Source: Pseudomonas putida (GTDB lineage Bacteria > Pseudomonadota > Gammaproteobacteria > Pseudomonadales > Pseudomonadaceae). From it: a DNA stretch of 64,000 nucleotides. Positions within the stretch are counted from its first letter, which is position 1, and the number at the start of each line of letters is the position of its first letter. Shown one piece after another: positions 48,802 through 62,000 of this stretch. Under the pieces are notes generated by a model. That model had not been told where the DNA came from. It did no database searches and saw only the letters and a program-made list of their open reading frames with translations. The stretch spans positions 4,903,501-4,967,500 of the forward strand of contig CP047152.1 of the NCBI GenBank assembly GCA_041879295.1, written 5' to 3'. Position numbers and translations under genes: made by a program.

Positions 48802-48830
48802 TTGACACACCCACGACAGCGCTTTTAACC
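48802..48830 (+). promoter_or_regulatory. Candidate sigma-70 promoter of lldPD-dld
   Basis: TTGACA (48802-48807) with a 17-nt spacer to TTAACC (48825-48830). The start would be near 48837, 12 nt before the LldR palindrome. The -10 match is weak. Confidence 0.5.
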
Positions 48831-48848
48831 TAGCGTCCAGCCATTGTA

Positions 48849-48865
48849 AATTGGTCTTACCAATT
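48849..48865. promoter_or_regulatory. LldR operator
   Basis: AATTGGTCTTACCAATT is a perfect palindrome (7-bp arms around CTT) of the type bound by LldR-like FCD regulators (AATTGGTnnnACCAATT). It is placed between the predicted promoter and lldP. Confidence 0.88.
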
Positions 48866-48910
48866 ATCCAATGCCAGTGCCTGACCAACAACAATTAGGG
48901 GCCACCCCAT

Positions 48911-50581
48911 ATGCAAACCTGGCAACAACTCTATACCCCGCTTGGTAGTCTCGGCCTGTCCGCACTGGCGGCGGTCATCCCTATCGTGTTCTTCTTCCTG
49001 GCCCTCGCCGTGTTCCGCCTCAAGGGCCACGTAGCGGGCAGCATCACCCTCGCGCTGTCGATCCTGGTGGCGATCTTCGCCTTCCAGATGCCTGTCGACA
49101 TGGCCCTCGCCGCCGCGGGTTACGGCTTCCTCTACGGCCTCTGGCCAATTGCCTGGATCATCGTTGCCGCGGTGTTCCTGTACAAACTCACGGTCAAGAG
49201 CGGCCAGTTCGAAGTGATCCGCAGCTCGGTGCTGTCGATTACCGACGACCAGCGCCTGCAAGTGCTGTTGATCGGCTTCTGCTTCGGCGCCTTCCTCGAA
49301 GGTGCGGCGGGCTTTGGCGCACCGGTGGCCATCACTGCCGCACTGCTGGTGGGCCTGGGCTTCAACCCGCTGTACGCTGCCGGCCTGTGCCTGATCGCCA
49401 ACACCGCGCCAGTGGCCTTCGGCGCCCTGGGCATCCCGATCATCGTGGCCGGCCAGGTTACCGGTATCGACGCCTTCCACATCGGCGCCATGACCGGCCG
49501 CCAGCTGCCGTTGCTGTCGCTGTTCGTGCCGTTCTGGCTGGTGTTCATGATGGACGGCCTGCGTGGCGTGAAGGAAACCTGGCCTGCCGCCCTGGTCGCC
49601 GGCCTGAGCTTTGCCGTCACCCAGTACTTCACCTCGAACTTCATCGGCCCGGAACTGCCAGACATCACCTCGGCACTGGCCAGCCTGATCTGCCTCACCC
49701 TGTTCCTGAAAGTCTGGCAGCCCAAGCGCGCGTTCAGCGAGGCCAAAGGCAGTGTCGGCGCAGCCGTTGTGCAGCCAAGCGGCAGCCAGCCTAGCCCGTA
49801 CAGCTTTGGCGAGATCTTCAAGGCCTGGTCGCCGTTCCTGATCCTCACCGTACTGGTCACCATCTGGACCTTGAAGCCGTTCAAGGCGGCTTTCGCTCCG
49901 GGCGGCGCGATGTACAACTTCGTGTTCAACTTCGCCATCCCGCACCTCGACCAACTGGTGATCAAGACCGCACCGATCGTTGCCGCGCCAGCCGCCATGC
50001 CAGCGGTGTTCAAGCTCGACCCGATCTCCGCCACCGGCACCGCGATCTTCCTCTCGGCGCTGATCTCGATGGCGGTGCTGAAGATCAATTTCAAAACTGG
50101 TCTTACCACTTTCAAAGAAACCTTCTGGGAACTGCGCTGGCCGATTCTGTCGATCGGCATGGTGTTGGCCTTCGCCTTCGTCACCAACTACTCAGGCATG
50201 TCCTCGACCATGGCCCTGGTGCTGGCCGGTACCGGCGCCGCGTTCCCGTTCTTCTCGCCGTTCCTCGGCTGGCTGGGCGTGTTCCTGACCGGCTCGGACA
50301 CCTCGTCCAACGCCCTGTTCAGCTCGCTGCAGGCCACCACCGCGCACCAGATCGGGGTCAACGACACCCTGCTGGTGGCGGCCAACACCAGCGGCGGCGT
50401 AACCGGCAAGATGATCTCGCCGCAATCGATCGCCGTGGCCTGCGCCGCTACCGGCCTGGTCGGCAAGGAATCCGACCTGTTCCGCTTCACCGTCAAGCAC
50501 AGCCTGTTCTTCGCCACCATCGTCGGCCTGATCACCCTGATCCAGGCTTACTGGCTGACCGGCATGCTGGTTCATCACTAA
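48911..50581 (+). CDS. lldP: L-lactate permease LldP
   Basis: Proton-coupled lactate/glycolate importer. The 556-aa protein has about 12-14 membrane helices and family motifs [27 protein letters not shown] and [16 protein letters not shown]. First gene of lldPD-dld; lldD follows after 62 nt. Confidence 0.96.
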   Translation: MQTWQQLYTPLGSLGLSALAAVIPIVFFFLALAVFRLKGHVAGSITLALSILVAIFAFQMPVDMALAAAGYGFLYGLWPIAWIIVAAVFLYKLTVKSGQFEVIRSSVLSITDDQRLQVLLIGFCFGAFLEGAAGFGAPVAITAALLVGLGFNPLYAAGLCLIANTAPVAFGALGIPIIVAGQVTGIDAFHIGAMTGRQLPLLSLFVPFWLVFMMDGLRGVKETWPAALVAGLSFAVTQYFTSNFIGPELPDITSALASLICLTLFLKVWQPKRAFSEAKGSVGAAVVQPSGSQPSPYSFGEIFKAWSPFLILTVLVTIWTLKPFKAAFAPGGAMYNFVFNFAIPHLDQLVIKTAPIVAAPAAMPAVFKLDPISATGTAIFLSALISMAVLKINFKTGLTTFKETFWELRWPILSIGMVLAFAFVTNYSGMSSTMALVLAGTGAAFPFFSPFLGWLGVFLTGSDTSSNALFSSLQATTAHQIGVNDTLLVAANTSGGVTGKMISPQSIAVACAATGLVGKESDLFRFTVKHSLFFATIVGLITLIQAYWLTGMLVHH

Positions 50582-50643
50582 AGTGAAAGGGGCCGGGCGC
50601 CGTCGCGCGCCCGGCACTCCCACAAGCAACGCTGCGAGAATCC

Positions 50644-51789
50644 ATGATCATTTCTGCCTCTACCGACTATCGCGCCGCGGCCCAACGCAAGCTGCCCCCC
50701 TTCCTGTTCCACTACGCTGACGGCGGCGCCTACGCCGAGCACACCCTGCGCCACAACGTGTCGGACCTGGCTGGCATCGCCCTGCGCCAGCGCGTGCTGA
50801 ACAACATGTCCGAGCTCAGCCTGGAAACCAAGCTGTTCGACGAAACCCTGAGCATGCCGGTGGCCCTGGCCCCGGTCGGCCTCACCGGCATGTACGCCCG
50901 CCGTGGCGAAGTGCAGGCGGCGCGCGCGGCAGCCGCCCATGGCATCCCGTTCACCATGTCTACCGTGTCGGTGTGCCCAATCGAAGAAGTGGCGCCCGCC
51001 ATCGACCGGCCAATGTGGTTCCAGCTGTATGTACTCAAGGACCGCGGCTTCATGCGCAATGCCCTGGAGCGCGCCAAGGCCGCTGGCGTCAAGACGCTGG
51101 TGTTCACCGTCGACATGCCCGTGCCCGGTGCCCGCTACCGCGACGCCCACTCTGGCATGAGCGGCAAGAACGGCCCGCTGCGCCGCGTGCTGCAAGCCAT
51201 GACCCACCCCGAGTGGGCATGGGATGTGGGCGTGATGGGCCGCCCGCATGACCTGGGCAACATCTCCAAATACCGTGGCAACCCCACCGGCCTTGCCGAC
51301 TACATCGGCTGGCTGGGCAACAACTTCGACCCGTCCATTTCCTGGAAAGACCTGGAGTGGATCCGCGAGTTCTGGGACGGCCCGATGATCATCAAGGGCA
51401 TCCTCGATGCCGATGACGCCCGCGATGCGGTCAAGTTCGGTGCCGACGGTATCGTGGTGTCCAACCACGGCGGCCGCCAGCTCGACGGCGTGCTGTCCAG
51501 CGCCCGCGCCCTGCCGGCGATTGCCGACGCGGTCAAAGGCGACCTGAAGATTCTGGCCGACTCGGGCATTCGCAGTGGCCTGGACGTGGTGCGCATGATC
51601 GCCCTGGGTGCCGACACCGTACTGATCGGCCGCGCCTTCCTCTACGCCCTTGCCGTGCATGGCCAGGCCGGCGTGAAAAACCTGCTTGAACTGTTCGAAA
51701 AGGAAATGCGCGTGGCCATGGTGCTGACCGGTGCCAAGTCGATCAGCGAGATCACCCGCGACTCGCTGGTACGCGAACTGGGCGCCTGA
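50644..51789 (+). CDS. lldD: L-lactate dehydrogenase (FMN, quinone-dependent)
   Basis: Membrane-associated oxidation of L-lactate to pyruvate. The 381-aa alpha-hydroxy acid dehydrogenase TIM barrel has the N-terminal [28 protein letters not shown]-binding [18 protein letters not shown], and the catalytic [10 protein letters not shown]. It pairs with the D-lactate enzyme next door, giving use of both lactate isomers. Confidence 0.96.
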   Translation: MIISASTDYRAAAQRKLPPFLFHYADGGAYAEHTLRHNVSDLAGIALRQRVLNNMSELSLETKLFDETLSMPVALAPVGLTGMYARRGEVQAARAAAAHGIPFTMSTVSVCPIEEVAPAIDRPMWFQLYVLKDRGFMRNALERAKAAGVKTLVFTVDMPVPGARYRDAHSGMSGKNGPLRRVLQAMTHPEWAWDVGVMGRPHDLGNISKYRGNPTGLADYIGWLGNNFDPSISWKDLEWIREFWDGPMIIKGILDADDARDAVKFGADGIVVSNHGGRQLDGVLSSARALPAIADAVKGDLKILADSGIRSGLDVVRMIALGADTVLIGRAFLYALAVHGQAGVKNLLELFEKEMRVAMVLTGAKSISEITRDSLVRELGA

Positions 51790-51864
51790 ACGCCTGCAAG
51801 AACCACCGCCTGAATGACCCGGGGCATGTAGTGCACAGACGCCACAGCCCCGCGAGGAGACTGC

Positions 51865-54675
<2,811 letters not shown>

Positions 54676-54721
54676 GGCGGGGGGGTTCGCCGTGGGGGTC
54701 GTTCGCCGTGGGGGGTGTGGC

Positions 54722-55014
54722 GCCTGGGAGATCGAGCGCCGCCCGCGCGGCGCATCGCGAGCTGCGCTCGCTCCTACGTTTGTTTCGGGCCAGTTATGCC
54801 TGTGACAGGCGCGCGCGACCGCCTTGTTTGTACGACGCGATATCGCGCCATGCCTGTGACAGCCGCGCGCGACCGCCTTGTTTGTACGACGCGATATCGC
54901 GTCATGCGCCAAGGGGATCGCGCGCAATTCCCCCAGGAATAATTGGCCCGAAACAAACGTAGGAGCGAGCGCAGCTCGCGATGCGCCGCGCGGGCGGCGC
55001 TCGATCTCCCAGGC
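54722..55014. repeat. 71-bp perfect inverted repeat flanking a 54-bp tandem duplication
   Basis: 54722-54792 and 54944-55014 are identical as reverse complements over all 71 positions. Between them, a 54-bp unit starting ATGCCTGTGACAG is present twice in tandem (54796-54849, 54850-54903) with about two mismatches, followed by ATGCG. A diverged copy of the arm lies at 3146-3216. The rest of the gap (54676-54721, 55015-55130) is G-rich then C-rich sequence with no gene I can support. Confidence 0.9.
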
Positions 55015-55130
55015 CCCGAACATCCCACGCCGAGCACCTGCCCCCCCCCACACATCCCGATTGAACCCCCGCCAATCCCCCACAGTCCACCTTACAGGCC
55101 CACCTTCCAGAGGCCCCAGAGGAGACACCC

Positions 55131-55421
55131 ATGAAAGGTACCGCACTTTCGGCCCTGTTCGCGGCCGCCACCCTGCTGGCTTCGCCGGTGTTCGCCGCCG
55201 AAGACCTCTGCACCACCAATCTGCAAAAAATCGACAACAGCATGGCCACCGCCGGCGCCACCTCCGAGGGCCTGGACAAGGCCATCACCGAGCACGTCGA
55301 CAAAGCCAAGGCCGCCCAGGCCTCGGGCGACACCAAGGAATGCATCGCCATTACCAGCAAAGTGCTGGAGCGCCTGGAAAAAACCGAGAAAGGCAGCAGT
55401 AGCGGCAACGGCGGCGCATAA
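55131..55421 (+). CDS. Small exported protein of unknown function
   Basis: A 96-aa product with a clear Sec signal peptide (MKGTALSALFAAATLLASPVFA|AED). The short helical mature part, rich in Ala/Lys/Glu, has two cysteines (DLCTTNL and KECIAIT) and ends in a Ser/Gly-rich tail. GAGGAGAC precedes the ATG. I do not recognise a named family beyond 'hypothetical periplasmic protein' of pseudomonads. Confidence 0.8.
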   Translation: MKGTALSALFAAATLLASPVFAAEDLCTTNLQKIDNSMATAGATSEGLDKAITEHVDKAKAAQASGDTKECIAITSKVLERLEKTEKGSSSGNGGA

Positions 55422-55449
55422 GCCCCAAAGCGGGCGACTGGACCGGCTG

Positions 55450-55478
55450 TCGACGTCGCCCGCGCAATGGCGTATACT
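55450..55478 (+). promoter_or_regulatory. ssrA promoter
   Basis: TCGACG (55450-55455) with a 17-nt spacer to TATACT (55473-55478). Predicted start about 36 nt before the mature tmRNA 5' end, leaving a short leader for RNase P. Confidence 0.65.
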
Positions 55479-55520
55479 CCGTCCTACGCGCCGTAAGGTG
55501 CGTTAGCCAAGAGCTAGTGC

Positions 55521-55912
55521 GGGGCCGATTAGGATTCGACGCCGGTAGCGAAACTCTAGGTGCATGCCGAGTTGGTAACAGAACTCGTAAATCCACTGTT
55601 GCAACTTCTATAGTTGCCAATGACGAAACCTACGGCGAGGAATCCTACGCTCTCGCAGCGTAAGTGACCTTTGCTTCTGGTAGCTTCGGCTCCAGCAATC
55701 ACTAGGGGATGCCTGTAAACCCGAACTGATTGTCATACAGAACAGGATCGTCGCGTAGCACGTTGTGGGCGAAGTGACTAAAACTTACACAACTCATCCA
55801 AAGCACCCTGCCCGTCGGGCGGCTGCGGATTAAATCAGTAGACACGGCTAAGCATGTAGTACCGACAGCGGAGTACTGGCGGACGGGGGTTCAAATCCCC
55901 CCGGCTCCACCA
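55521..55912 (+). ncRNA. ssrA: tmRNA (SsrA)
   Basis: Rescues stalled ribosomes together with SmpB. The 392-nt one-piece tmRNA begins GGGGCCGATTAGG and ends CGGCTCCACCA, whose ends pair as an alanine-type acceptor stem. The T-arm reads GTTCAAATC. The tag frame starts at GCC 55615 and encodes ANDETYGEESYALAA, stop TAA at 55661-55663. Its 3' end is a frequent integrase target, and foreign-looking genes follow it. Confidence 0.97.
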
Positions 55913-55929
55913 AATTAGCTATATAAATC

Positions 55930-55962
55930 AGGCACTTAGCGAATAGCTACAGTGCCTTTTTT
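55930..55962 (+). terminator. ssrA terminator
   Basis: AGGCACT-TAGC-GAATA-GCTA-C-AGTGCCT followed by TTTTT, 18 nt past the tmRNA CCA end. Confidence 0.92.
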
Positions 55963-56158
55963 GTGCCTTTTAGGGCTGTTTTGGCTGGGTTATGCCAGCT
56001 TTATGACAGCCTGTCTGCCCGCGAAGCCCATCCGCGGCTGTCGCCTTTACCTCAACAACCGACAGAACGTTTTCCGGCGCTTTTCTGGTTTGAAATCGCC
56101 CCCCAGCTGGCTGGACAGGATATTTAATAGGAGTCGACTTACACACAGAGCCCCACAC

Positions 56159-56407
56159 ATGTCGACACATGCCCCCAAGAAATACCTGATCAGTCACACC
56201 TCTCTGCAGCACTGCTTTGACAAGAGCCGCTCCGGCCTCGAAAAGCTGCGCGAAACCGATCCCAGCTTCCCTCGCCCCATCAAATTTGGCCCGAGCAAAC
56301 AGGCTGGCGTTTACTTCGTCGTCGCGGAGGTGGAGGCCTGGCTGGAGAACAAGATCAGCGAGCGTGATGGAGTCACCCCGGATCTCTCCAAGAGAGATGA
56401 GCAATGA
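56159..56407 (+). CDS. AlpA-like excisionase/helix-turn-helix regulator
   Basis: An 82-aa protein with the AlpA/MerR-like winged-helix pattern: LISHTSLQHCFDKSRSGLEKL, then the characteristic DPSFPRPIKFG and VAEVEAWLENKISERD. Such proteins regulate integrase genes or accompany them in islands. The start at 56159 is chosen because upstream in-frame sequence is unconserved and runs into the ssrA terminator. Its stop overlaps the next ATG (ATGA), so the two genes are coupled. Confidence 0.78.
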   Translation: MSTHAPKKYLISHTSLQHCFDKSRSGLEKLRETDPSFPRPIKFGPSKQAGVYFVVAEVEAWLENKISERDGVTPDLSKRDEQ

Positions 56408-57909
56408 CCAAACACGAGCAGATCCCGCCGTTCTTGGCAGAGATGTCCGAACCGGCACTTGCCTCATATCTGAGTCCGGAAATTGCGCCAAAGCCGCTCC
56501 CGAGCGGGCTGTCTAGGGTCATGCCCTGGCGTGACGAGCTATTGCCGGCCGATCTGCGGGAATATGTACGTGATGTCGCTGAACGCACCCAGTGCCCGCC
56601 AGATTTTATTGGGGTCGCACTCGTGGTTGCTGTCAGCACCGTGGTGGGTCGCAAATTTACCATCCACCCGAAACAGCACGACGACTGGATGGTCGTCCCC
56701 AATCAATGGGGCGTCATCATCGGTCGGCCATCTGCGATGAAATCGCCAGCACTCAAACAGGCACTGCGCCCACTGCATGCCCTGGAGTCCAGGGAGCGAA
56801 AACAGTACGGCCTGGCTGAGGCCGAGCACAAGGCCAGCAGCGAGCTGCTCGAAATGGAGCGCAACGCCGCCAAGGTCAAGGCAAAAAAACTTCTCGGTAG
56901 CGGCGACAAGAACGCAGCTTTGGCGGAACTGAACAGACTTTCCAGCGACATGCAGGCTCCAGTCCTGCGCCGGTACATCGTCAACGACTCAACTGTCGAG
57001 AAACTCGGCGAGCTGCTCAACGAAAACCCCAACGGCCTACTGCTTGTGCGTGACGAGCTGGGAGGCTGGCTGGCGACGATACAGAGCGAGGACGGTTCTG
57101 TTGCGCGAGCGTTCTACCTGGAATGTTTCGATGGCAACGGCTCATTCACCTACGACCGCATTGGGCGCGGCACCATTTTCATCGAGTCATGCTGTTTATC
57201 CTTGATCGGCGGCATTCAACCGTCACGAATCGCATCGCTGGTGCGCGCCGCGATCAGCGGTGAATTGGATGACGGCCTGATTCAGCGCCTGCAACTCGCC
57301 GTTTATCCCGACGATGTCCGCGAATGGCGTCTGGTGGACCGCTGGCCGAACAAAGCCGCCACTGAGCGCGTGGATTGGGTTATCGAGCAGCTCGACCAAA
57401 TACCCGATGAGCCTCGTTCTGCACTCAGGTTCAGCCCGGAGGCACAGGAGATATTTAACGCTTGGTATACCCGTCACATGCAGAAAAGCCGGAGGGAAGA
57501 ATTACATCCAGCATTGCAATCCCACTTCCTAAAAATGCCGCAGACCATTGCCGGATTAGCACTTCTATTCGAGCTTATCGGCGGAGGACAGCAAGTGGTC
57601 AGTGCAGAGGCTGCTACCCGAGCAATTAGCTGGGCGGCCTACCTGATGAGCCATGCACAGCGGTTGTACGGTGCAGCAATTAACGCCCCACTACTGGGGG
57701 CCCGGTTGCTCCTGGAACGTCAGCAGAAATTACCCGAGCCGTTTACCGCACGAGAGGTGCGCCAGAAGGACTGGACGGGATTGGGCTCGCAGGACGCCGT
57801 GAATAATGCGCTCGCAATTCTGGTTGAACACGACTTCATCGTTGGCTACGAGGTTGCCGGTGAGAAAGGTGGCCGCCCATCGACACGCTATGTCTGGCGA
57901 AAAACGTAG
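56404..57909 (+). CDS. DUF3987 (YfjI-like) P-loop protein
   Basis: A 501-aa protein typical of prophage- and island-borne DUF3987 proteins, thought to be replication/primase-helicase-associated ATPases. It has a Walker A-like GRPSAMKS (107-114), a Walker B-like GLLLVRDELGGW (211-222), the middle segment CLSLIGGIQPSRI and a C-terminal winged-helix-like region (TAREVRQKDWTGLGSQDAVNNALAILVEHDFI). Base use is less GC-rich than the core genes. No recombinase is adjacent. Function is inferred from the family only. Confidence 0.75.
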   Translation: MTKHEQIPPFLAEMSEPALASYLSPEIAPKPLPSGLSRVMPWRDELLPADLREYVRDVAERTQCPPDFIGVALVVAVSTVVGRKFTIHPKQHDDWMVVPNQWGVIIGRPSAMKSPALKQALRPLHALESRERKQYGLAEAEHKASSELLEMERNAAKVKAKKLLGSGDKNAALAELNRLSSDMQAPVLRRYIVNDSTVEKLGELLNENPNGLLLVRDELGGWLATIQSEDGSVARAFYLECFDGNGSFTYDRIGRGTIFIESCCLSLIGGIQPSRIASLVRAAISGELDDGLIQRLQLAVYPDDVREWRLVDRWPNKAATERVDWVIEQLDQIPDEPRSALRFSPEAQEIFNAWYTRHMQKSRREELHPALQSHFLKMPQTIAGLALLFELIGGGQQVVSAEAATRAISWAAYLMSHAQRLYGAAINAPLLGARLLLERQQKLPEPFTAREVRQKDWTGLGSQDAVNNALAILVEHDFIVGYEVAGEKGGRPSTRYVWRKT

Positions 57910-57942
57910 CCTCGACCCAACCTGTTTACTCAAAAGGCCGGC

Positions 57943-57997
57943 AGGGCTACCTACAAAACCTACGAAACCTTGTTCTGTAGGTTTTGTAGGTAGCCCT
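57943..57997. repeat. 21-bp perfect inverted repeat between DUF3987 and mrr
   Basis: AGGGCTACCTACAAAACCTA(C) at 57943-57963 is exactly inverted at 57977-57997 around a 13-nt loop. It lies between convergent genes. It lacks a clean T-run on either strand, so it may be a terminator, a replication-related hairpin or a recombination site. Confidence 0.8.
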
Positions 57998-58084
57998 ACC
58001 CCCTGGTTGGGATACTAACTGCCAGCCCAACAGTGATATCCGACCTCGTACCTGCTGGGCTGAACCAGCCACCAGGGTTGTGAG

Positions 58085-58996
58085 TCACTCTTCAGCAAAG
58101 TAATCGCTGTCGAGCTGCTTCACCTCGTACACCTGTTTAACGCTCACGCCCAGGTTGTTCTCGACCATCAGCCGCGCGAGCTCGACGCCGTCGATCAGTA
58201 CCACTTTGATATCCAGGCCAAGTGCCGCCTCGCGTGCGCCTGCGGAAAACTCCGAGGTGGTGATGAATACGCCCTTGCGTGCCCGCTGCCGGGTCAGCGC
58301 GCCGATGAACTTGTCGATCTCGGGACGATGCACCGTATTGGTCCAGCGCTTGGCTTGCAGGTAGATCACGTCCAGGCCGAGCTTGTCCTCCTTGATGATG
58401 CCGTCAATGCCGTCATCGTTGGTGGCCTGGGTCGCCTTGCCGGCCTCCTTGCGCGAACCGCCATAGCCCATGGCCAACATCAGATCGACCACCAGTTGCT
58501 CGAAAAACCCTGGCGTTGCCGCCCTGACCTGCGCCAACAGCTCATCGGCCAGTGACTGCACCAGTGCCTGATGGGCCTCGGCCAATTGCTCGTCCGGTGT
58601 GGTCTCGGCAACTTCGACTTCAACCACTCCAAGCACATCAACGCTCTGCGGTTTAGCGGTATGGAAGTCGGCGAACTCCGGAAACTGCTTCAGCCAGGCG
58701 ACGGTAATGCGCTCTGGGCCGTTGGCCAGCGCTTCCCGACCACGGGCAGTAATCTGCACCATACCCTTGCTCGGAATAGTCAGCAGACCGGCCTTGTTCA
58801 GGTAGGTCCTGGCCCAGCCCACCCGGTTGTTGATCACCGTTTGATGCCCCGACGGCAGCCGCTCTTTGCGCTCTTCCTCGGTTAACTGGAATACATCGGC
58901 GATGCTTTCGCGCAACACGCTGAGCGGTATCGCTACACCGTCTCGAACCGCCTCCAGCACCGGGCGCATGACACTTTGAAAATCCGGAATCGACAT
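58085..58996 (-). CDS. mrr: Mrr-type restriction endonuclease
   Basis: Type IV-like restriction enzyme that in E. coli cuts modified DNA. The 303-aa protein has an N-terminal winged-helix Mrr_N domain (about 1-110) and a C-terminal PD-(D/E)xK Mrr_cat domain with FFEQLVVDLMLAMGYGG, D198 in DDGIDGII and QAK (214-216). All catalytic residues appear intact. It follows hsdR after 45 nt with a good Shine-Dalgarno (GAAGGAACCAGG), so it is probably the last gene of the restriction operon. Confidence 0.9.
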   Translation of the reverse strand: MSIPDFQSVMRPVLEAVRDGVAIPLSVLRESIADVFQLTEEERKERLPSGHQTVINNRVGWARTYLNKAGLLTIPSKGMVQITARGREALANGPERITVAWLKQFPEFADFHTAKPQSVDVLGVVEVEVAETTPDEQLAEAHQALVQSLADELLAQVRAATPGFFEQLVVDLMLAMGYGGSRKEAGKATQATNDDGIDGIIKEDKLGLDVIYLQAKRWTNTVHRPEIDKFIGALTRQRARKGVFITTSEFSAGAREAALGLDIKVVLIDGVELARLMVENNLGVSVKQVYEVKQLDSDYFAEE

Positions 58997-59041
58997 CCTG
59001 GTTCCTTCTCCATAATCGCAACTCAGCCCGCTGAAAAACCA

Positions 59042-62000
59042 TCAGAGCCCGCGCATTGCGTGCTCATCAACGCTGTTCATCGCCTTCAGCATTTTGTAGA
59101 TCACCAGCGCAAACGCCCGGCTCTTGGCCACGTTATCCAGCACTTCCAGCGACAGCTTTTCGTGGTCGGTCATGGCGTCCAGCACGATGTCTTCCACCCG
59201 CTTGGGAAACAGGCCGTGCATCACCTGGTCGGCCGGTTGGCTGTTGACCTGGGCCATCACGTCTTCCTGGCGGCTGATGCGCTGGGCGATGCCGGTGAGG
59301 AAATGCAGCTGGTCGTCGTCGCTGACTTCGGCACCGAAGATGTCGTTGAGCGCCGCGATGATTTCCGACAGGTGTTTTTTCTCGGGATCGTGGGCCTTGC
59401 CGCTGCCGATGTCGGTGGCGGGCTCCAGACCGTATTCGCCCTGCTCCTCGCTCAAGCGTAACTGGTGTTCGGCACGCTTGGTCAGGCGGTAGTGGGTCAG
59501 TTGCAGCTCGCCCACATCCACATCGTCTTCTTCCAGGCGGTCGATGCGTAGCAGCGGGTACAAGTGCTTGGCGTACACACAGAGCTGCTCCAGCTCGCGG
59601 TCCTCGTAGGGCACGATCTGCGAGAGAAACTCGTACAGGCGCACGAAGCTCTGCAGGTTCTTGCGGAACAGGTCCAACTGATCGACCTGCTCGCCGGCTT
59701 CCTTGGCCGCGTGCTCGGCCTTTTTCAGGCCGGCGCTGTCGCCATTGGCTGCGGCAGTACGCTTGAAGTCCAGCGCCTGGGCGCGCGCCTCGGCGGCGAG
59801 CTTGTAGCGTTTGGCAAAACGCTCCCTGGCCGGCTGGCAGTAGTAACTGAGCTTGCTGGCGGCGGCCTTGGGGTCGAAGAAGGCGCTGGCGAACGCCTCG
59901 ATCTCCTGCCAGTGGTAGATGCCCTCGGCATCCAGCTTTTTCTGCAGGTCGTAGATGAGCTGCGGGTCGGTCACGTCGGTCAGTTCGGCCTTGGTGTAGT
60001 AAGGCAGGAACGACTCCAGGATGTCCTTGGGATCATTGAAGAAATCGAGGATGAAGGTGCGTTTGTCCGGGAAGGTGCGGTTCAGGCGCGACAGCGTCTG
60101 CACGCAGTCCACGCCTTGCAGCTTCTTGTCCACGTACATGGCGCACAGTTTGGGCTGATCGAAGCCGGTCTGGTACTTGTTGGCGGCGATCATCACGTTG
60201 AAGTCCTGAGTGTCGAACGCCTTGGCCAGATCGCGGCCATTCAGGCCGGGGTTGAGCAGGCTGCTGTTCTCAGTGACTTCCTCGGGGATCACCCCATCGG
60301 GCAATACGCTGCCGGAGAAGGCCACCAGCGGATGCACATCGCTGTAGCCCTGCTGCTTGATGTACTCGTGCATCGCCAATTGGTAACGCACCGCCTCCTG
60401 GCGGCTGCTGGTCACCACCATGGCCTTGGCCTGGCCGCCCAGCAGGTAGCGGATGTTCTGCCGGAAGTGCTCGACGATCACCTCGACCTTCTGGCCGATG
60501 TTGTACGGGTGCAGGCGCACCCAGCGCGCCAGTTTGCTGCGGGCCTTCTTCGAGTCGACTTCCTCGTCCTCGGCATCCGGGTGGGCGATTTTCCAGGCGG
60601 TGCTGTAGGTGGTGTAGTTCTGCAGCACGTCGAGGATAAAACCCTCCTCGATGGCCTGGCGCATCGAATACAGATGAAACGCCTCGGGCTTGTTATCCGC
60701 ACTCGATGGCAGCTCGGGATTGGCCGGGCGGCCGAACAGCTCCAGGGTCTTGGCCTTGGGTGTGGCGGTAAAGGCGTAGTAGCTGATGCGCTCATTGGGG
60801 CTACGCGCGGCCACTGCGGCGTCCAGCAGCTCCTCGGCGCTGACCGATTCTTCCTCGTCAGCTTTATCCGGCGCATCGCTGCCGAGAATCTGTTTCAGCT
60901 TGCTGGCCGATGAGCCGGTCTGCGAAGAGTGGGCCTCGTCGGCGATCACCGCATAGCGCCCGGACGCCAGCTTGGGGTACTTGTCCAGGGCATCGAACAG
61001 CGCCGGGAAGGTCTGGATGGTGACGATGATGATCCGCGTCTGCTCGGCCAATGCCTCGGCCAGCTGCTCGGACTTGCTGGTGGTGCCGACGTCGCGGGTG
61101 ATCGGCTTGACCACCCCCTGGGCATGCTCGAACTGGTAGATGGTGTTCTGCAGCTGGCTATCGAGCACGGTGCGATCGGTGACCACGATCACCGAGTTGA
61201 ACAGCCGTTGCCCGGCCTCGTCGTACAGCGAGGCGAGTTGGTGGGCGGTCCAGGCAATCGAGTTGGACTTGCCCGAGCCGGCGCTGTGCTGGATCAGGTA
61301 GCGCCGCCCCGGCCCCTCGGTCTTGGTCGTATCGATCAGCCTGTTGACCACTTCCCACTGGTGATAACGCGGGAAGATCATGGTCTCCTTGGTGATCGGC
61401 CTGCCGTCGAAGTCTTCCGAGGTTTGCTTGTCCAGGTGCAGGAAGCGGCCCAGCACCTTGAGCCAGGCATCCGGCTGGAACAGGCGCTGCCACAGGTAGC
61501 TGGTGGCGTACTGGCTGTCGTCCTCCGGCAGCGGGTTGCCGGCACCGCCGTCTTCGCTGCCCAGGTTGAACGGCAGGAAGAAGGTGTCCTTGCCGGCCAG
61601 CTTAGTGGTCATCGCCACCTCGTTCTGGCCCACGGCGAAATGCACCAGAGCACCGCGTTTGAAGGTCAGCAATGGCTCGGACTTACGCGTCAGCGGATCT
61701 TTGACCGGGCGATCCTTGCAGTACTGGCGTTTGGCGTTTTCCACCGACTGTTTGAACTCGCTTTTCAGCTCCAGGGTGGCGGTGGGGATGCCATTGACGA
61801 ACAGCACCAGGTCCAGGCGCGGGTTGTAGCTCTGGCCGCCGCTCGCGGCTTCCCGCGCATGTGGCGAGTAAGACACTTCCGGCACCACACGCAGGCGGTT
61901 GCACTGGTAGCGCTTGAGGGTGTCCGGGTTCATGCCGTGGTCTGGGCGGAAGCTGCACAGATCGACCTTCACCCCCGGTAGTTTGAAGCCATGGCGCAGC

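Noticed and set aside
54796..54903. Possible CRISPR-like repeats
   Set aside because: Only two directly adjacent 54-bp units without spacers and no cas genes; it is a simple tandem duplication inside an inverted repeat.
57806..58018. 70-codon frame at the end of the DUF3987 gene
   Set aside because: Overlaps the gene in another frame and runs through the hairpin; no ribosome-binding site or homology.
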